A DNA stretch of 21,596 nucleotides from an uncultured Actinomycetes bacterium (GTDB lineage: Bacteria; Actinomycetota; Acidimicrobiia; Acidimicrobiales; RAAP-2): contig CAIKVF010000047.1 in NCBI GenBank assembly GCA_903830745.1, positions 1 to 21,596 on the forward strand, given 5' to 3'. Of this stretch, positions 7,157-14,775 are shown piece by piece. Under the pieces are notes generated by a model that was not told the origin of the DNA, made no database searches, and saw only the letters and a list, made by a program, of their open reading frames with translations. Positions within the stretch are counted from its first letter, which is position 1. The number at the start of each line of letters is the position of its first letter. The translations under genes and the position numbers were made by a program.

Positions 7157-9928
7157 TTAGGCCGTGCGAGGAATCTCGCGCTCTTCGAAGGTTTCAATGA
7201 TGTCGCCTTCTTTGAGGTCTTGGTAGTCAGAGAGTCCAATACCGCACTCGAAGCCAGACTGCACTTCACGTGCGTCGTCCTTGAAGCGTCGAAGCGATGT
7301 AATCGAGCCCTTCCAGATGATTGTTCCTTCACGAAGGAATCGAACCTTAGATCCACGAGTAATAACACCGTCACGTACGTAGCAACCAGCAATGGCACCA
7401 ATCTTCGGCACACGGAAGATTTCGCGTACTTCAGCTTCACCAGTGATGACTTCTTCATAGACAGGTGAGAGAAGACCGAGCATCGCAGCTTGGATTTCTT
7501 CAATCAACTTATAAATGATTTCGTAGGTACGAATCTGAACGCCTTCTTTTTCGGCGAGGTCACGCGCGCGCTTGTCAGGGCGGACGTTGAATCCAATAAT
7601 TGTTGCGTTCGATGCCTGTGCGAGCTGGACGTTGTTTTCAGTAATTCCACCAACGCCACGCTGAACAATTACGAGCTTCACATCTTCACGCTCGAGCTTC
7701 TTGAGCGACTCAGTACATGCTTCGAGTGAGCCCTGAACGTCGGCCTTTAGAACAATGTTCAGTGTGGCAGTTTCTCCGCGCTGAATCTGTTCGAAGAGGT
7801 CTTCAAGTCGAGCACCACTTGTTCCAGCACCAGGCTGGTGAGTAATAAGACGTGCACGCTGCGCACGAGCTTCTGCAAGAGAACGAGCATGGGTAAGGTC
7901 ACGAGCAACACGCATTTCGTCACCAGCAAATGGAGGCTCTGAGAATCCAAGGATCTGCACAGGAGTAGACGGTCCAGCAGTTTTGATCTGCTTTCCTTGG
8001 TCGTTAATAAGTGCCTTTACTTTTCCGAATGCCGGTCCAGCAACAACACAGTCACCAACAGAAAGAATTCCCTTTTGAATCATGACCGTCGCCACTGGGC
8101 CACGACCACTTTCAAGGTTCGCTTCAAGAACAGTTCCTACAGCGCGACCAGTAGGTCGTGCAGTGAGTTCTGCAACTTCAGCAACGAGCAGTACTTGCTC
8201 TAGAAGTTCATCAATGCCAGTTCCTTGAAGTGCAGAGATCTCGACACAGATTGTGTCACCGCCCCACTTTTCAGGAACGAGTCCGTGCTGGCTGATTTGT
8301 TCAAGCACGCGGTCTGGGTTGGCGTCAGGCTTGTCCATTTTGTTAACAGCAACAATGACTGGAACATTTGCGAGCTTGGCGTGTTCGATTGCTTCAATGG
8401 TCTGAGGCATAACACCGTCGTCACCAGCAACCACCAAGATGATGATGTCGGTAACTTTTGCACCACGTGATCGCATAGCGGTGAAGGCTTCGTGACCTGG
8501 GGTGTCGAGGAACGCAATCGCTCCGTCTTTCCAGTCAACCTTGTACGCACCAATGTGCTGGGTGATGCCACCGGCTTCACCCGCAACAACGTTTGTTTTA
8601 CGAATCTTGTCGAGCAACATGGTCTTACCGTGGTCAACGTGACCCATAACGGTTACAACTGGTGAACGAGGAACAACTTCAATGTCATCATCTTCGTCGT
8701 CTTCGTCAAAGAACTTTGCAAGTAGTGCGGCTTCTTGCTGTTCACCTGGGTCAACGAGACGAACTTCTGCGCCAACTTCTGCGGCGTAGAGATCGATCAT
8801 GTCATCAGAAAGACTTTGAACGGCTGTAACAATTTCACCTTGCAAGAACAAGAAGCGAATGATGTCAGCAGCACTGCGATTTAGCTTTGGACCAACGTCC
8901 TTAGCGGTTGAACCGCGCTCAATAAGAATTTCACCTGATGGCACCGGAGCATTGCTCGGCTGCCACGTAGTCATCTGGGTCGGCTCTAGCTCATCAACAT
9001 TGCGACGGCGACGTGCGGTCTTCTTACGTTGCGATCCGCGGGGACCACCACCTGGACCACCACGTTGCGGCGCACCGCGACCTGGACCACCAGCACCTGG
9101 ACCACCGGCTCCTGGTCCGCCGGCTCCTGGACCACCTGGGCCGCCAGTGCGAGGACCACTAAAGCCACCACCTGGACGTGAAGGACCACCAGTGCGTGGA
9201 GCACCAGTTGTAGGACGAGGACCACCGGTACGAGGACCAGTTGGTGCACCTGGACGTCCACCAGTACTTGGCATTGGACGACGAGCACCAGGAGGTGGAG
9301 GAATTGGACGACCGGTTGCGCTCATTGGGCGACCTGGAGGTGGAGGAATTGGACGACCAGTAGAACTCATTGGTGGACGCTGTGGTTGCTGCGTGCCATC
9401 AGTTGGCTCGGCACTTGATGGACGCTGCGTTGGACGCATAGTTACAGGACCGTCCGGTGAAACAGTGCGAGTTGGAGCAGCCTTTGGAGCTGCAGCACGG
9501 CTACGAACTACTTTCGGAGCGTCTTCGGCTTCGGTTTCTGCTGGCGCAGGAGCAACTGGTGCAACTTCAGCTTCAACTTCTACGGCTTTAGTGACACGCA
9601 ACTTTGGAGCAGGCTTTTCGCTTGCATCATCTTTAGGTGCCGGCTCAACAACTGCTTCTGTAGCCTTCGTGGCTTTTGTTGCCTTGGTGGCCTTGGTGGC
9701 CTTTGTGGCCTTCGTGGCTTTTACTGCCTTTGGTTCTTCTGGAACGACTTCGCGTCGTAGACCTTCGGCGTCGGCCTTGCGGCGGATGCGGTCAGCCTGT
9801 GCGTCTTCAATAGAAGCAGAGGGGCTCGTCGCCCCAATACCTAGTTTTTGGGCGAGACCGAGCAACTCCTTGCTCGTAAGTCCAAGCTCTTTAGAGAGCT
9901 CGTGTACTCGTATCTTCTTCTGCGCCAA
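7157..9928 (-). CDS. infB: Translation initiation factor IF-2
   Basis: IF-2, 923 residues, is the GTPase that positions initiator tRNA and joins the ribosomal subunits. A small IF2 N-domain (1-55) is followed by a roughly 240-residue low-complexity linker: KAT repeats at 70-90, an acidic/Ala part, then Pro- and Gly-rich repeats to about 300. A second IF2 N-domain (about 330-385) and an acidic stretch FDEDDEDDD precede the G domain: GHVDHGKT (429-436), GGITQHIGA (453-461), DTPGH (475-479), NKMD (529-532) and SAL (565-567). Domains II, III and IV complete the protein. The start is TTG at 9928, with AAAGGA five bases upstream. The long linker is usual for actinobacterial IF-2. A perfect inverted repeat lies just before the ribosome binding site. 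Confidence 0.98.
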   Translation of the reverse strand: MAQKKIRVHELSKELGLTSKELLGLAQKLGIGATSPSASIEDAQADRIRRKADAEGLRREVVPEEPKAVKATKATKATKATKATKATKATEAVVEPAPKDDASEKPAPKLRVTKAVEVEAEVAPVAPAPAETEAEDAPKVVRSRAAAPKAAPTRTVSPDGPVTMRPTQRPSSAEPTDGTQQPQRPPMSSTGRPIPPPPGRPMSATGRPIPPPPGARRPMPSTGGRPGAPTGPRTGGPRPTTGAPRTGGPSRPGGGFSGPRTGGPGGPGAGGPGAGGPGAGGPGRGAPQRGGPGGGPRGSQRKKTARRRRNVDELEPTQMTTWQPSNAPVPSGEILIERGSTAKDVGPKLNRSAADIIRFLFLQGEIVTAVQSLSDDMIDLYAAEVGAEVRLVDPGEQQEAALLAKFFDEDDEDDDIEVVPRSPVVTVMGHVDHGKTMLLDKIRKTNVVAGEAGGITQHIGAYKVDWKDGAIAFLDTPGHEAFTAMRSRGAKVTDIIILVVAGDDGVMPQTIEAIEHAKLANVPVIVAVNKMDKPDANPDRVLEQISQHGLVPEKWGGDTICVEISALQGTGIDELLEQVLLVAEVAELTARPTGRAVGTVLEANLESGRGPVATVMIQKGILSVGDCVVAGPAFGKVKALINDQGKQIKTAGPSTPVQILGFSEPPFAGDEMRVARDLTHARSLAEARAQRARLITHQPGAGTSGARLEDLFEQIQRGETATLNIVLKADVQGSLEACTESLKKLEREDVKLVIVQRGVGGITENNVQLAQASNATIIGFNVRPDKRARDLAEKEGVQIRTYEIIYKLIEEIQAAMLGLLSPVYEEVITGEAEVREIFRVPKIGAIAGCYVRDGVITRGSKVRFLREGTIIWKGSITSLRRFKDDAREVQSGFECGIGLSDYQDLKEGDIIETFEEREIPRTA
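9086..9133 (-). repeat. Gly-Pro-Gly-Ala-Gly repeats in the IF-2 linker
   Basis: Tandem copies of a 15-base unit encode repeated GPGAG in the IF-2 linker at about residues 266-281, within a wider Gly/Pro/Arg-rich stretch. Such repeats can change copy number by slippage. Confidence 0.7.
9291..9358 (-). repeat. 45-base duplication in the IF-2 linker
   Basis: A 23-base sequence occurs identically at 9291-9313 and 9336-9358, a period of 45 bases. It encodes two copies of a 15-residue unit built round [10 protein letters not shown]. This looks like an in-frame tandem duplication within coding sequence. Confidence 0.8.
9659..9721 (-). repeat. Seven tandem 9-base units encoding Lys-Ala-Thr in IF-2
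   Basis: Seven consecutive 9-base units encode (KAT)7 at IF-2 residues 70-90. Third positions vary between units, so the repeat is kept at the protein level and is not a fresh DNA expansion. It is part of the disordered linker. Confidence 0.9.
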
Positions 9929-9949
9929 AACGATCCTTTAAAAATTCGC

Positions 9950-9971
9950 GTGTTTACATTCTTGTAAACAC
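9950..9971 (-). promoter_or_regulatory. Perfect 9-bp inverted repeat between ylxR and infB
   Basis: GTGTTTACA and TGTAAACAC flank a 4-base centre. On the minus strand the stem is followed, after five bases, by a run of five T and then the infB ribosome binding site. It could be a weak attenuator, an mRNA-stabilising or translation-control hairpin, or a protein-binding operator. It lies in the 66-base gap between the ylxR stop and the infB start. Confidence 0.6.
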
Positions 9972-9994
9972 AGTCATTAATTCTTTCACAACAC

Positions 9995-10243
9995 TTACTG
10001 CTTTGAGCGGTTAATCAACTGCCTTAACTGCTCCACATCGCTGTCGCTCACTGAACTTCTAAGCGAGCGAGCAATCTGTCCACTCTGTACTTCTTCACTG
10101 CAAACTCCATCACTGCACAACCAGATTCCTCGCCCGACTCCCCTGTTGATGTACCACGTACCATCAAGAGTTCGCCCAGCGCGAATCATTTCAGTGTCGT
10201 CACGTCTATTTCGACAGACAACACATGTGCGAATCGGTCTTAT
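9995..10243 (-). CDS. ylxR: YlxR-family nucleic-acid-binding protein (DUF448), apparent ATA start
   Basis: YlxR proteins are small basic proteins encoded between nusA and infB. Some have been reported to affect transcription or RNase P, but the role here is unknown. The family signature RTCVVCRNRR, then GRGIWLCSDGVC and IARSLR, is clear. The first ATG (10189) lies after the signature, so a start there would delete the most conserved part. Reading upstream in frame, a stop (10267-10265) is followed by AGT, TGT, CGC, GGA, GGA, CGA, AGC, ATA, with no ATG, GTG, TTG or CTG. The ATA at 10243 has GGAGG exactly seven bases upstream, would give MRPIRTC, the usual family N-terminus, and overlaps the nusA stop as ATAA. 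This gives 82 residues. One A-to-G change would make the common ATGA overlap, so a sequence error is possible. Confidence 0.85.
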   Translation of the reverse strand: MRPIRTCVVCRNRRDDTEMIRAGRTLDGTWYINRGVGRGIWLCSDGVCSEEVQSGQIARSLRSSVSDSDVEQLRQLINRSKQ

Positions 10244-11373
10244 GCTTCGTCCTCCGCGACAACTTCAGCAACAACGATTTCCTCGACGTCACCTTCTGCA
10301 TCGGTGATTACTTCGTCAACAACAACGGCTTCTTCAGTTACAGAAACTGTTTCGTCAATAACTTCATCACCATCGGTCCACACTTCTTCAGCAACAACGT
10401 CTTCTTGGCCTTCGTTCTCAGAACGAATGTCAATGCGCCATCCGGTGAGTCGAGCTGCAAGGCGGGCATTCTGGCCTTCCTTACCAATAGCAAGTGAGAG
10501 CTGCTGGTCGTGAACAATCACGGTTGCAATTCCCTCTTCTTCGTTTAGCTGGACTTCACGAACTCGTGCAGGCTGTAGTGCTGCTTGGATGAATTCAATT
10601 GGGTCGTCACTGTAAGGAACAACGTCAATGCGCTCCGAACGAAGTTCGTTGGTGATGTTGCGAACTCGAGATCCACGAGCTCCTACGCACGCACCAACTG
10701 GGTCAACCATTTGGTCGTTTGAAGCAACAGCAATCTTTGAACGGTGACCAGGCTCACGAGCCAGGGCCTTGATCTCAACGATGCCGTTAGCAATTTCAGG
10801 AACTTCAATTTCGAACAACTTCGCCACGAGTGCAGGGTGCGTACGGCTCACAACAATCTGTGGTCCCTTGTTCGTCTTTCGAACTTCAACGATGTACACC
10901 TTGATGCGAGCACCGTGTTCGTAGCGCTCAAAGGCAATCTGCTCAGCCTGTGGCAGAAGTGCTTCTACGCGGCCAAGGTCAAGAAGTGTGTAGCGGTTGT
11001 CGTTCTGTTGCACTGTTCCAGAGACAATGTCTCCTTCGCGGTTTGCGAACTCTTCGTACATCTGGCGACGCTGGATGTCACGAATAAGTTGCATAAGCAC
11101 TTGCTTTGCAGTCTGGGCGGCGATACGACCGAAGTCTTCTGGGGTTGCGTCCCATTCCTTCGTAACGTTTCCTTCGAGGTCGAGCTCGAGGCCCCACACC
11201 TTGATGTCACCAGTTTCTGGATTGATTTCAACTTCAGCATCTTCTGCTGAGTCGGGACGACGCTTGTATGCAGCGAGCAGTGCGTTAGCAAGAGCAATAA
11301 GCAACTCGCCTTCGTCAATGTTCTGGTCTCGTGCAATTTGCGATAACGCTTCAATGAATTCAAAGTTCGCCAT
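10240..11373 (-). CDS. nusA: Transcription termination/antitermination factor NusA
   Basis: NusA, 377 residues, binds RNA polymerase and nascent RNA and modulates pausing, termination and antitermination. An N-terminal polymerase-binding domain (1-110), an S1 domain starting GDIVSGTVQQND (114-125), and two KH domains are seen, with GARG (231-234) and GKEG (297-300) loops. The last 55 or so residues form a very acidic Val/Glu tail, with no additional AR domains of the E. coli kind. The ATG is two bases past the rimP stop, and AAAGG lies six bases upstream, over the rimP stop region. The stop codon overlaps the proposed ATA start of ylxR. Confidence 0.97.
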   Translation of the reverse strand: MANFEFIEALSQIARDQNIDEGELLIALANALLAAYKRRPDSAEDAEVEINPETGDIKVWGLELDLEGNVTKEWDATPEDFGRIAAQTAKQVLMQLIRDIQRRQMYEEFANREGDIVSGTVQQNDNRYTLLDLGRVEALLPQAEQIAFERYEHGARIKVYIVEVRKTNKGPQIVVSRTHPALVAKLFEIEVPEIANGIVEIKALAREPGHRSKIAVASNDQMVDPVGACVGARGSRVRNITNELRSERIDVVPYSDDPIEFIQAALQPARVREVQLNEEEGIATVIVHDQQLSLAIGKEGQNARLAARLTGWRIDIRSENEGQEDVVAEEVWTDGDEVIDETVSVTEEAVVVDEVITDAEGDVEEIVVAEVVAEDEA

Positions 11374-11375
11374 GA

Positions 11376-11867
11376 TTAACCTTTCTTGCCTGACTTGCCA
11401 GACGTTGCCTTGGATGGTGAGGGCTTAGCTTCAGGCCCCCACTTAAAAACTGTGCGTGCGCGTTCAACGTCAGAAATAGCAACGGTGACTTCACCGGATT
11501 CTGCATCATTGAGTGTCACGGTTGTCTCGTCGCAGCGAAGGACAGTGCCTTCGAGTCGACGTGTTGGGAGATCCTTGCGAAGTTCGCGAAGTGTCACTAC
11601 TTCACCAACGGTTGTAAGAAAATGAGCTGGAGTACGAAGACGTCGCTCAAGACCCGGGCTCGAGACGTCGAGGGTATAGCGATTTGGGAATGGGTCATTA
11701 GCGTCAAGCCACTCACCGATTACACGGTTTGCCTTGGTCAGGGACTCTAAATCAACCCCTCCGTCTTTGGTGACGGTGATGGTGAGGGTGCCTGAAATCA
11801 TCTCAAGGTCGTAGAGATCGAGTCCGAGATTAGATAGGAGCGGGCGCAGTGGTGTCTCCAGATCCAT
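11376..11867 (-). CDS. rimP: Ribosome maturation factor RimP
   Basis: RimP helps 30S subunit maturation. The 163-residue protein starts MDLETPLRPLLSNLGLDLYD and has the family segments SLTKANRVIGEWLDAND and YTLDVSSPGLERRL, followed by a C-terminal Sm-like domain and a short basic tail. Two ATGs lie two codons apart at 11873 and 11867. The ribosome binding site AGGAG touches the first directly but sits six bases before the second, so I choose 11867. It is the first gene of the rimP-nusA-ylxR-infB run and is preceded by a good promoter and hairpin-bearing leader. Confidence 0.93.
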   Translation of the reverse strand: MDLETPLRPLLSNLGLDLYDLEMISGTLTITVTKDGGVDLESLTKANRVIGEWLDANDPFPNRYTLDVSSPGLERRLRTPAHFLTTVGEVVTLRELRKDLPTRRLEGTVLRCDETTVTLNDAESGEVTVAISDVERARTVFKWGPEAKPSPSKATSGKSGKKG

Positions 11868-11909
11868 GGCCATCTCCTCTCTATGTCGCAGGGACGTATA
11901 GGAATGAGA

Positions 11910-11961
11910 AAGCGCGAGCCAAAGGCCCGCGCTTAAACGAGTCCAAACGTCCGTAGCGGAC
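11910..11961 (-). promoter_or_regulatory. Two hairpins in the rimP-nusA-infB leader
   Basis: The hairpin nearer the gene pairs 11910-11916 with 11928-11934 (seven pairs), then after one mismatch 11918-11920 with 11924-11926 round an AAA loop. The other pairs 11949-11953 with 11957-11961 round a 3-base loop. An alternative pairing of 11940-11944 with 11958-11962 competes with it. Both fall in the roughly 100-base leader expected from the promoter at 11973-12001. The T content after the first stem is low, so simple termination is unlikely. Leader control of rimP-nusA operons is known in other bacteria, but the mechanism here is inference. Confidence 0.5.
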
Positions 11962-11972
11962 TGTCGGGTTAA

Positions 11973-12001
11973 ATTGTAGCAGTATCAGGGAAAAGACTCA
12001 A
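11973..12001 (-). promoter_or_regulatory. Housekeeping-type promoter for rimP-nusA-ylxR-infB
   Basis: On the minus strand, TTGAGT (12001-11996) and TACAAT (11978-11973) are separated by exactly 17 bases. They match the -35 consensus at four of six and the -10 consensus at five of six positions. The predicted start near 11966 gives a leader of about 100 bases before rimP. The element sits in the 188-base proS-rimP gap, the widest in the block and the natural place for a promoter. Confidence 0.7.
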
Positions 12002-12055
12002 TAGGGCGTGAAAAACCACAATCCCGGCTAATTCCTTGAGTTTCAAGTAACTGGG

Positions 12056-13459
12056 TTAATACGACTTAGCGACGATGCAGATCAGGTCTTTTTCAGTGTC
12101 CGTCACGGGCATTGAACCATCTCGGCGCTGCAGGCAGCGAACCGTAATGGCATCGGTCTTCAACTTAGCTTCACCAGCAGGTCCCACGAGTTCCCAGTCG
12201 AGGCGGGCGAAACCAGTCTGAGATGCCTCCATTGCTTCTTCGATTGATTTCACGTCATGAGTGTTCGCGTTCCTGCGAGCGAGCTGCGATTCGTACATCT
12301 GGCTCTGCATCTGTTCAAGGATTCCAGGAACACTCGCAGCAACAGCGTCAGGTGAAATTGAAACCTTTTCAGAGCTGTCACGTCGAACAAGTGCAACCAC
12401 ACCTTCAGCGAGGTCACGTGGTCCAACTTCAACACGAATTGGCACACCCTTAATTTCCCAGTCAGTCACACGGCGACCGAAGCTTGCGCCACCATTGTCA
12501 ATGCGAACTCGCACACCTGCACTCTTGAGTGCAGCCGCAATCTTGTTGCACGCAGCTAGCACTTCGTCGTCTTCACGAACTGCAATAACAACAACTTGCG
12601 TCGGAGCTAGGTGTGGCGGAACAATGAGACCGTTGTCGTCACCGTGAGCCATGATGAGTCCACCAACGAGTCGAGTTGATGATCCCCACGATGTTGTCCA
12701 ACAGAGTGCTGACTGTCCCTCTTTGTTTTGAAACTTAATGTCGAATGCTTTTGCAAAGTTTTGACCGAGTTCGTGACTCGTTGCCATTTGCAGTGCCTTG
12801 CCGTCGCGCATCATTCCTTCACACGTCATTGTGTTGATCGCACCAGCGAAGCGTTCACTCGGTGGCTTGATTCCTAAGTAGGTAGGCATGGCGAGAACTT
12901 TTTCGAGAAAGTCGTTGTACACGTTTGTGTGGATACCGTTCACGTAGGCAGATGCATCTTCGTAACTGTCGTGAGCGGTGTGACCTTCTTGCCACAGAAA
13001 TTCTGAAGAGCGAAGGAAGAGTCGTGGTCGCAGTTCCCAGCGCACAACGTTGGCCCACTGGTTAAGAAGAAGCGGAAGATCACGGTAACTCTGGATCCAC
13101 TTAGCCATGAATTCACCAAAGACTGTTTCAGATGTAGGACGAACAACAACAGGCTCTGCGAGTACTTCTCCCCCGGCGTGAGTTACAACCGCAAGCTCAG
13201 GACTGAATCCTTCAACGTGTTGTGCTTCGCGAGCTAGATAACTTTCAGGAATGAAAAGTGGGAAGTATGCATTTTCTGCACCAGCTTCTTTGATGCGAAC
13301 ATCGATTTCTGCTTGCATGCGCTCCCAGATGGCGTAGCCATACGGGCGAATAACCATGGTGCCTCGAACGGGGCCGTTATCAGCCATCTCAGCCTTAGCA
13401 ACCACGTCTTGATACCAGCGTGGAAAGTCTTCAGCCTGAGGGGTTAATGCTGATGCCAC
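12056..13459 (-). CDS. proS: Prolyl-tRNA synthetase, short archaeal/eukaryal-like type
   Basis: This 467-residue class II synthetase charges tRNA-Pro. PTSE (108-111), motif 2 (RWELRPRLFLRSSEFLWQEG, 140-159) and motif 3 (GGLIMAHGDDNGLIVPP, 266-282) are present, followed by the anticodon-binding domain (from about 287). It lacks the roughly 180-residue editing insertion between motifs 2 and 3 found in the long bacterial form. The C-terminal domain ends in tyrosine (VAKSY), typical of this type, but most of the zinc-binding cysteines of archaeal enzymes are absent: only C442 and C461 remain there. The start is GTG, with AAAGGAG four bases upstream. The gene lies 42 bases after ispG. I see no clear terminator after it, only a 5-bp hairpin with a distant T-run. 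Confidence 0.95.
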   Translation of the reverse strand: MASALTPQAEDFPRWYQDVVAKAEMADNGPVRGTMVIRPYGYAIWERMQAEIDVRIKEAGAENAYFPLFIPESYLAREAQHVEGFSPELAVVTHAGGEVLAEPVVVRPTSETVFGEFMAKWIQSYRDLPLLLNQWANVVRWELRPRLFLRSSEFLWQEGHTAHDSYEDASAYVNGIHTNVYNDFLEKVLAMPTYLGIKPPSERFAGAINTMTCEGMMRDGKALQMATSHELGQNFAKAFDIKFQNKEGQSALCWTTSWGSSTRLVGGLIMAHGDDNGLIVPPHLAPTQVVVIAVREDDEVLAACNKIAAALKSAGVRVRIDNGGASFGRRVTDWEIKGVPIRVEVGPRDLAEGVVALVRRDSSEKVSISPDAVAASVPGILEQMQSQMYESQLARRNANTHDVKSIEEAMEASQTGFARLDWELVGPAGEAKLKTDAITVRCLQRRDGSMPVTDTEKDLICIVAKSY

Positions 13460-13501
13460 AGTTCTCCTTTAAAGCGTTGATGCACACTACCAATTGCTTG
13501 A

Positions 13502-14761
13502 TTAGCTTTCGGTGCGTCGGCGGATATTTGTAATCTTGGCCTGAGCATTATTTGCGTCAGAACCCTTTAGCTCTAGCAGTGTGGCACGGTCGGCTTCTGC
13601 TTCTGCAGCAGCCGAAGTATCTCTCGCAGCAAGACGCGCTTCTACGCCCTCTTCAGCGATCTTCTTTGCTTCTTCGACCAAAGCTTGGACCATTTCGTCT
13701 TCTTTAACAACACGAATGATTTCGCCACGAATGAACAAGTGGCCGCGCTTTTTTCCAGCAGCGATTCCAAGGTCAGCGTGACGAGCTTCGCCAGGTCCAT
13801 TAACAACACACCCCATAACAGCAACCTGGATTGGGATGTTTAGTTCTGACAGTGCCGCCTGCGCTTCATTGGCGATCTTGATGACGTCAACTTCTGAACG
13901 ACCACAGCTAGGACATGCAATCAGGTCAAGACCCTTTCGCTCGCGTAGCCCCAAGGTTTCAAGCAACATGCGCCCAGCCTTGGCTTCTTCAACTGGGTCA
14001 GCGGTGAGTGAGTAGCGAAGTGTGTCACCAATTCCTTCAGCGAGCAACGTTGCAATACCAGCGGTTCCCTTTAAGAGGCCACCAGGTAGTGGGCCTGCTT
14101 CGGTGACTCCAAGGTGAAGTGGGTAATCGAATGTTTCAGAAGCGAGTCGGTACGCCGCAATCATTGTTGCAACTGAAGATGCTTTGACAGAAATCTTTAC
14201 GTCGTCAAATCCCACCTCTTGGAAGTATGCAAGTTCAATACGTGCAGACTCAACGAGCGCTTCAGGTGTTGCACCACCGAACTTTTCATAAATGTCTGGA
14301 TGAAGACTTCCTGCGTTTACTCCAATGCGAATTGGAACGCCACGGTCCTTTGCTTCTCTCGCCACTAGTTTGATTTCTTCTGGTTTGCGCAAGTTGCCCG
14401 GGTTGAGGCGTAGGCCATCAACGCCCGCTTCAAGAGCTGCGAGTGCCATTTCAACGTGGAAGTGAATGTCAGCAACGATAGGAACTGGAGAGCGAGGAAC
14501 AATTTGCGCAAGTCCTTCGGCGGCTTCTTGCTCATTGCAGGTACAGCGAACAATGTCAGCGCCGGCTGCAGCGAGTGCGTAGATCTGTTCCAGGGTTGCG
14601 TCAACGTTGGCTGTCTTGGTCGTCGTCATTGACTGGATAGAAATTGGAGCGTCGCCGCCAACCTTTACTGATCCAACAGAGATTTGGCGAGTCTTTCGAC
14701 GAGGGCTTAAAGAGCTTGCAGTTACGTCCACACATCCATTCTGCCGTGTGGCGAGGCGCAC
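13502..14761 (-). CDS. ispG: 4-hydroxy-3-methylbut-2-en-1-yl diphosphate synthase (IspG/GcpE)
   Basis: IspG is the iron-sulfur enzyme of the MEP pathway that reductively converts MEcPP to HMBPP. The TIM-barrel part starts at RRKTRQISVGSVKVGG and includes SIQSMTTTKT (41-50), VADIHFH and LRLNPGN. The [4Fe-4S] ligands are C283 and C286 in ACPSCGR, C318 in MGCVVNGPGE, and E325. The protein has 419 residues, with an Ala/Glu-rich extension of about 45 residues after the usual end. The start is a GTG at 14761 with weak ribosome-binding sequence; a second in-frame GTG ten codons later is possible. It begins 14 bases after dxr, its pathway partner, so the two are probably co-expressed. Confidence 0.96.
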   Translation of the reverse strand: MRLATRQNGCVDVTASSLSPRRKTRQISVGSVKVGGDAPISIQSMTTTKTANVDATLEQIYALAAAGADIVRCTCNEQEAAEGLAQIVPRSPVPIVADIHFHVEMALAALEAGVDGLRLNPGNLRKPEEIKLVAREAKDRGVPIRIGVNAGSLHPDIYEKFGGATPEALVESARIELAYFQEVGFDDVKISVKASSVATMIAAYRLASETFDYPLHLGVTEAGPLPGGLLKGTAGIATLLAEGIGDTLRYSLTADPVEEAKAGRMLLETLGLRERKGLDLIACPSCGRSEVDVIKIANEAQAALSELNIPIQVAVMGCVVNGPGEARHADLGIAAGKKRGHLFIRGEIIRVVKEDEMVQALVEEAKKIAEEGVEARLAARDTSAAAEAEADRATLLELKGSDANNAQAKITNIRRRTES

Positions 14762-14775
14762 TGAAGCATCTCTAG

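Noticed and set aside
9659-9721. Tandem 9-base units as a CRISPR-like or non-coding repeat
   Set aside because: Units are contiguous without spacers and in frame within infB; they encode Lys-Ala-Thr.
8859-9941. Open frame of 360 codons on the plus strand opposite infB
   Set aside because: It mirrors the Gly/Pro/Ala-rich linker of IF-2, whose codon bias leaves the opposite strand free of stops. Its product is low-complexity, and no ribosome binding site or neighbour supports it.
12000-12055. Terminator after proS
   Set aside because: Only a 5-bp stem is present and the T-run lies more than 20 bases further on, so the evidence is too weak.
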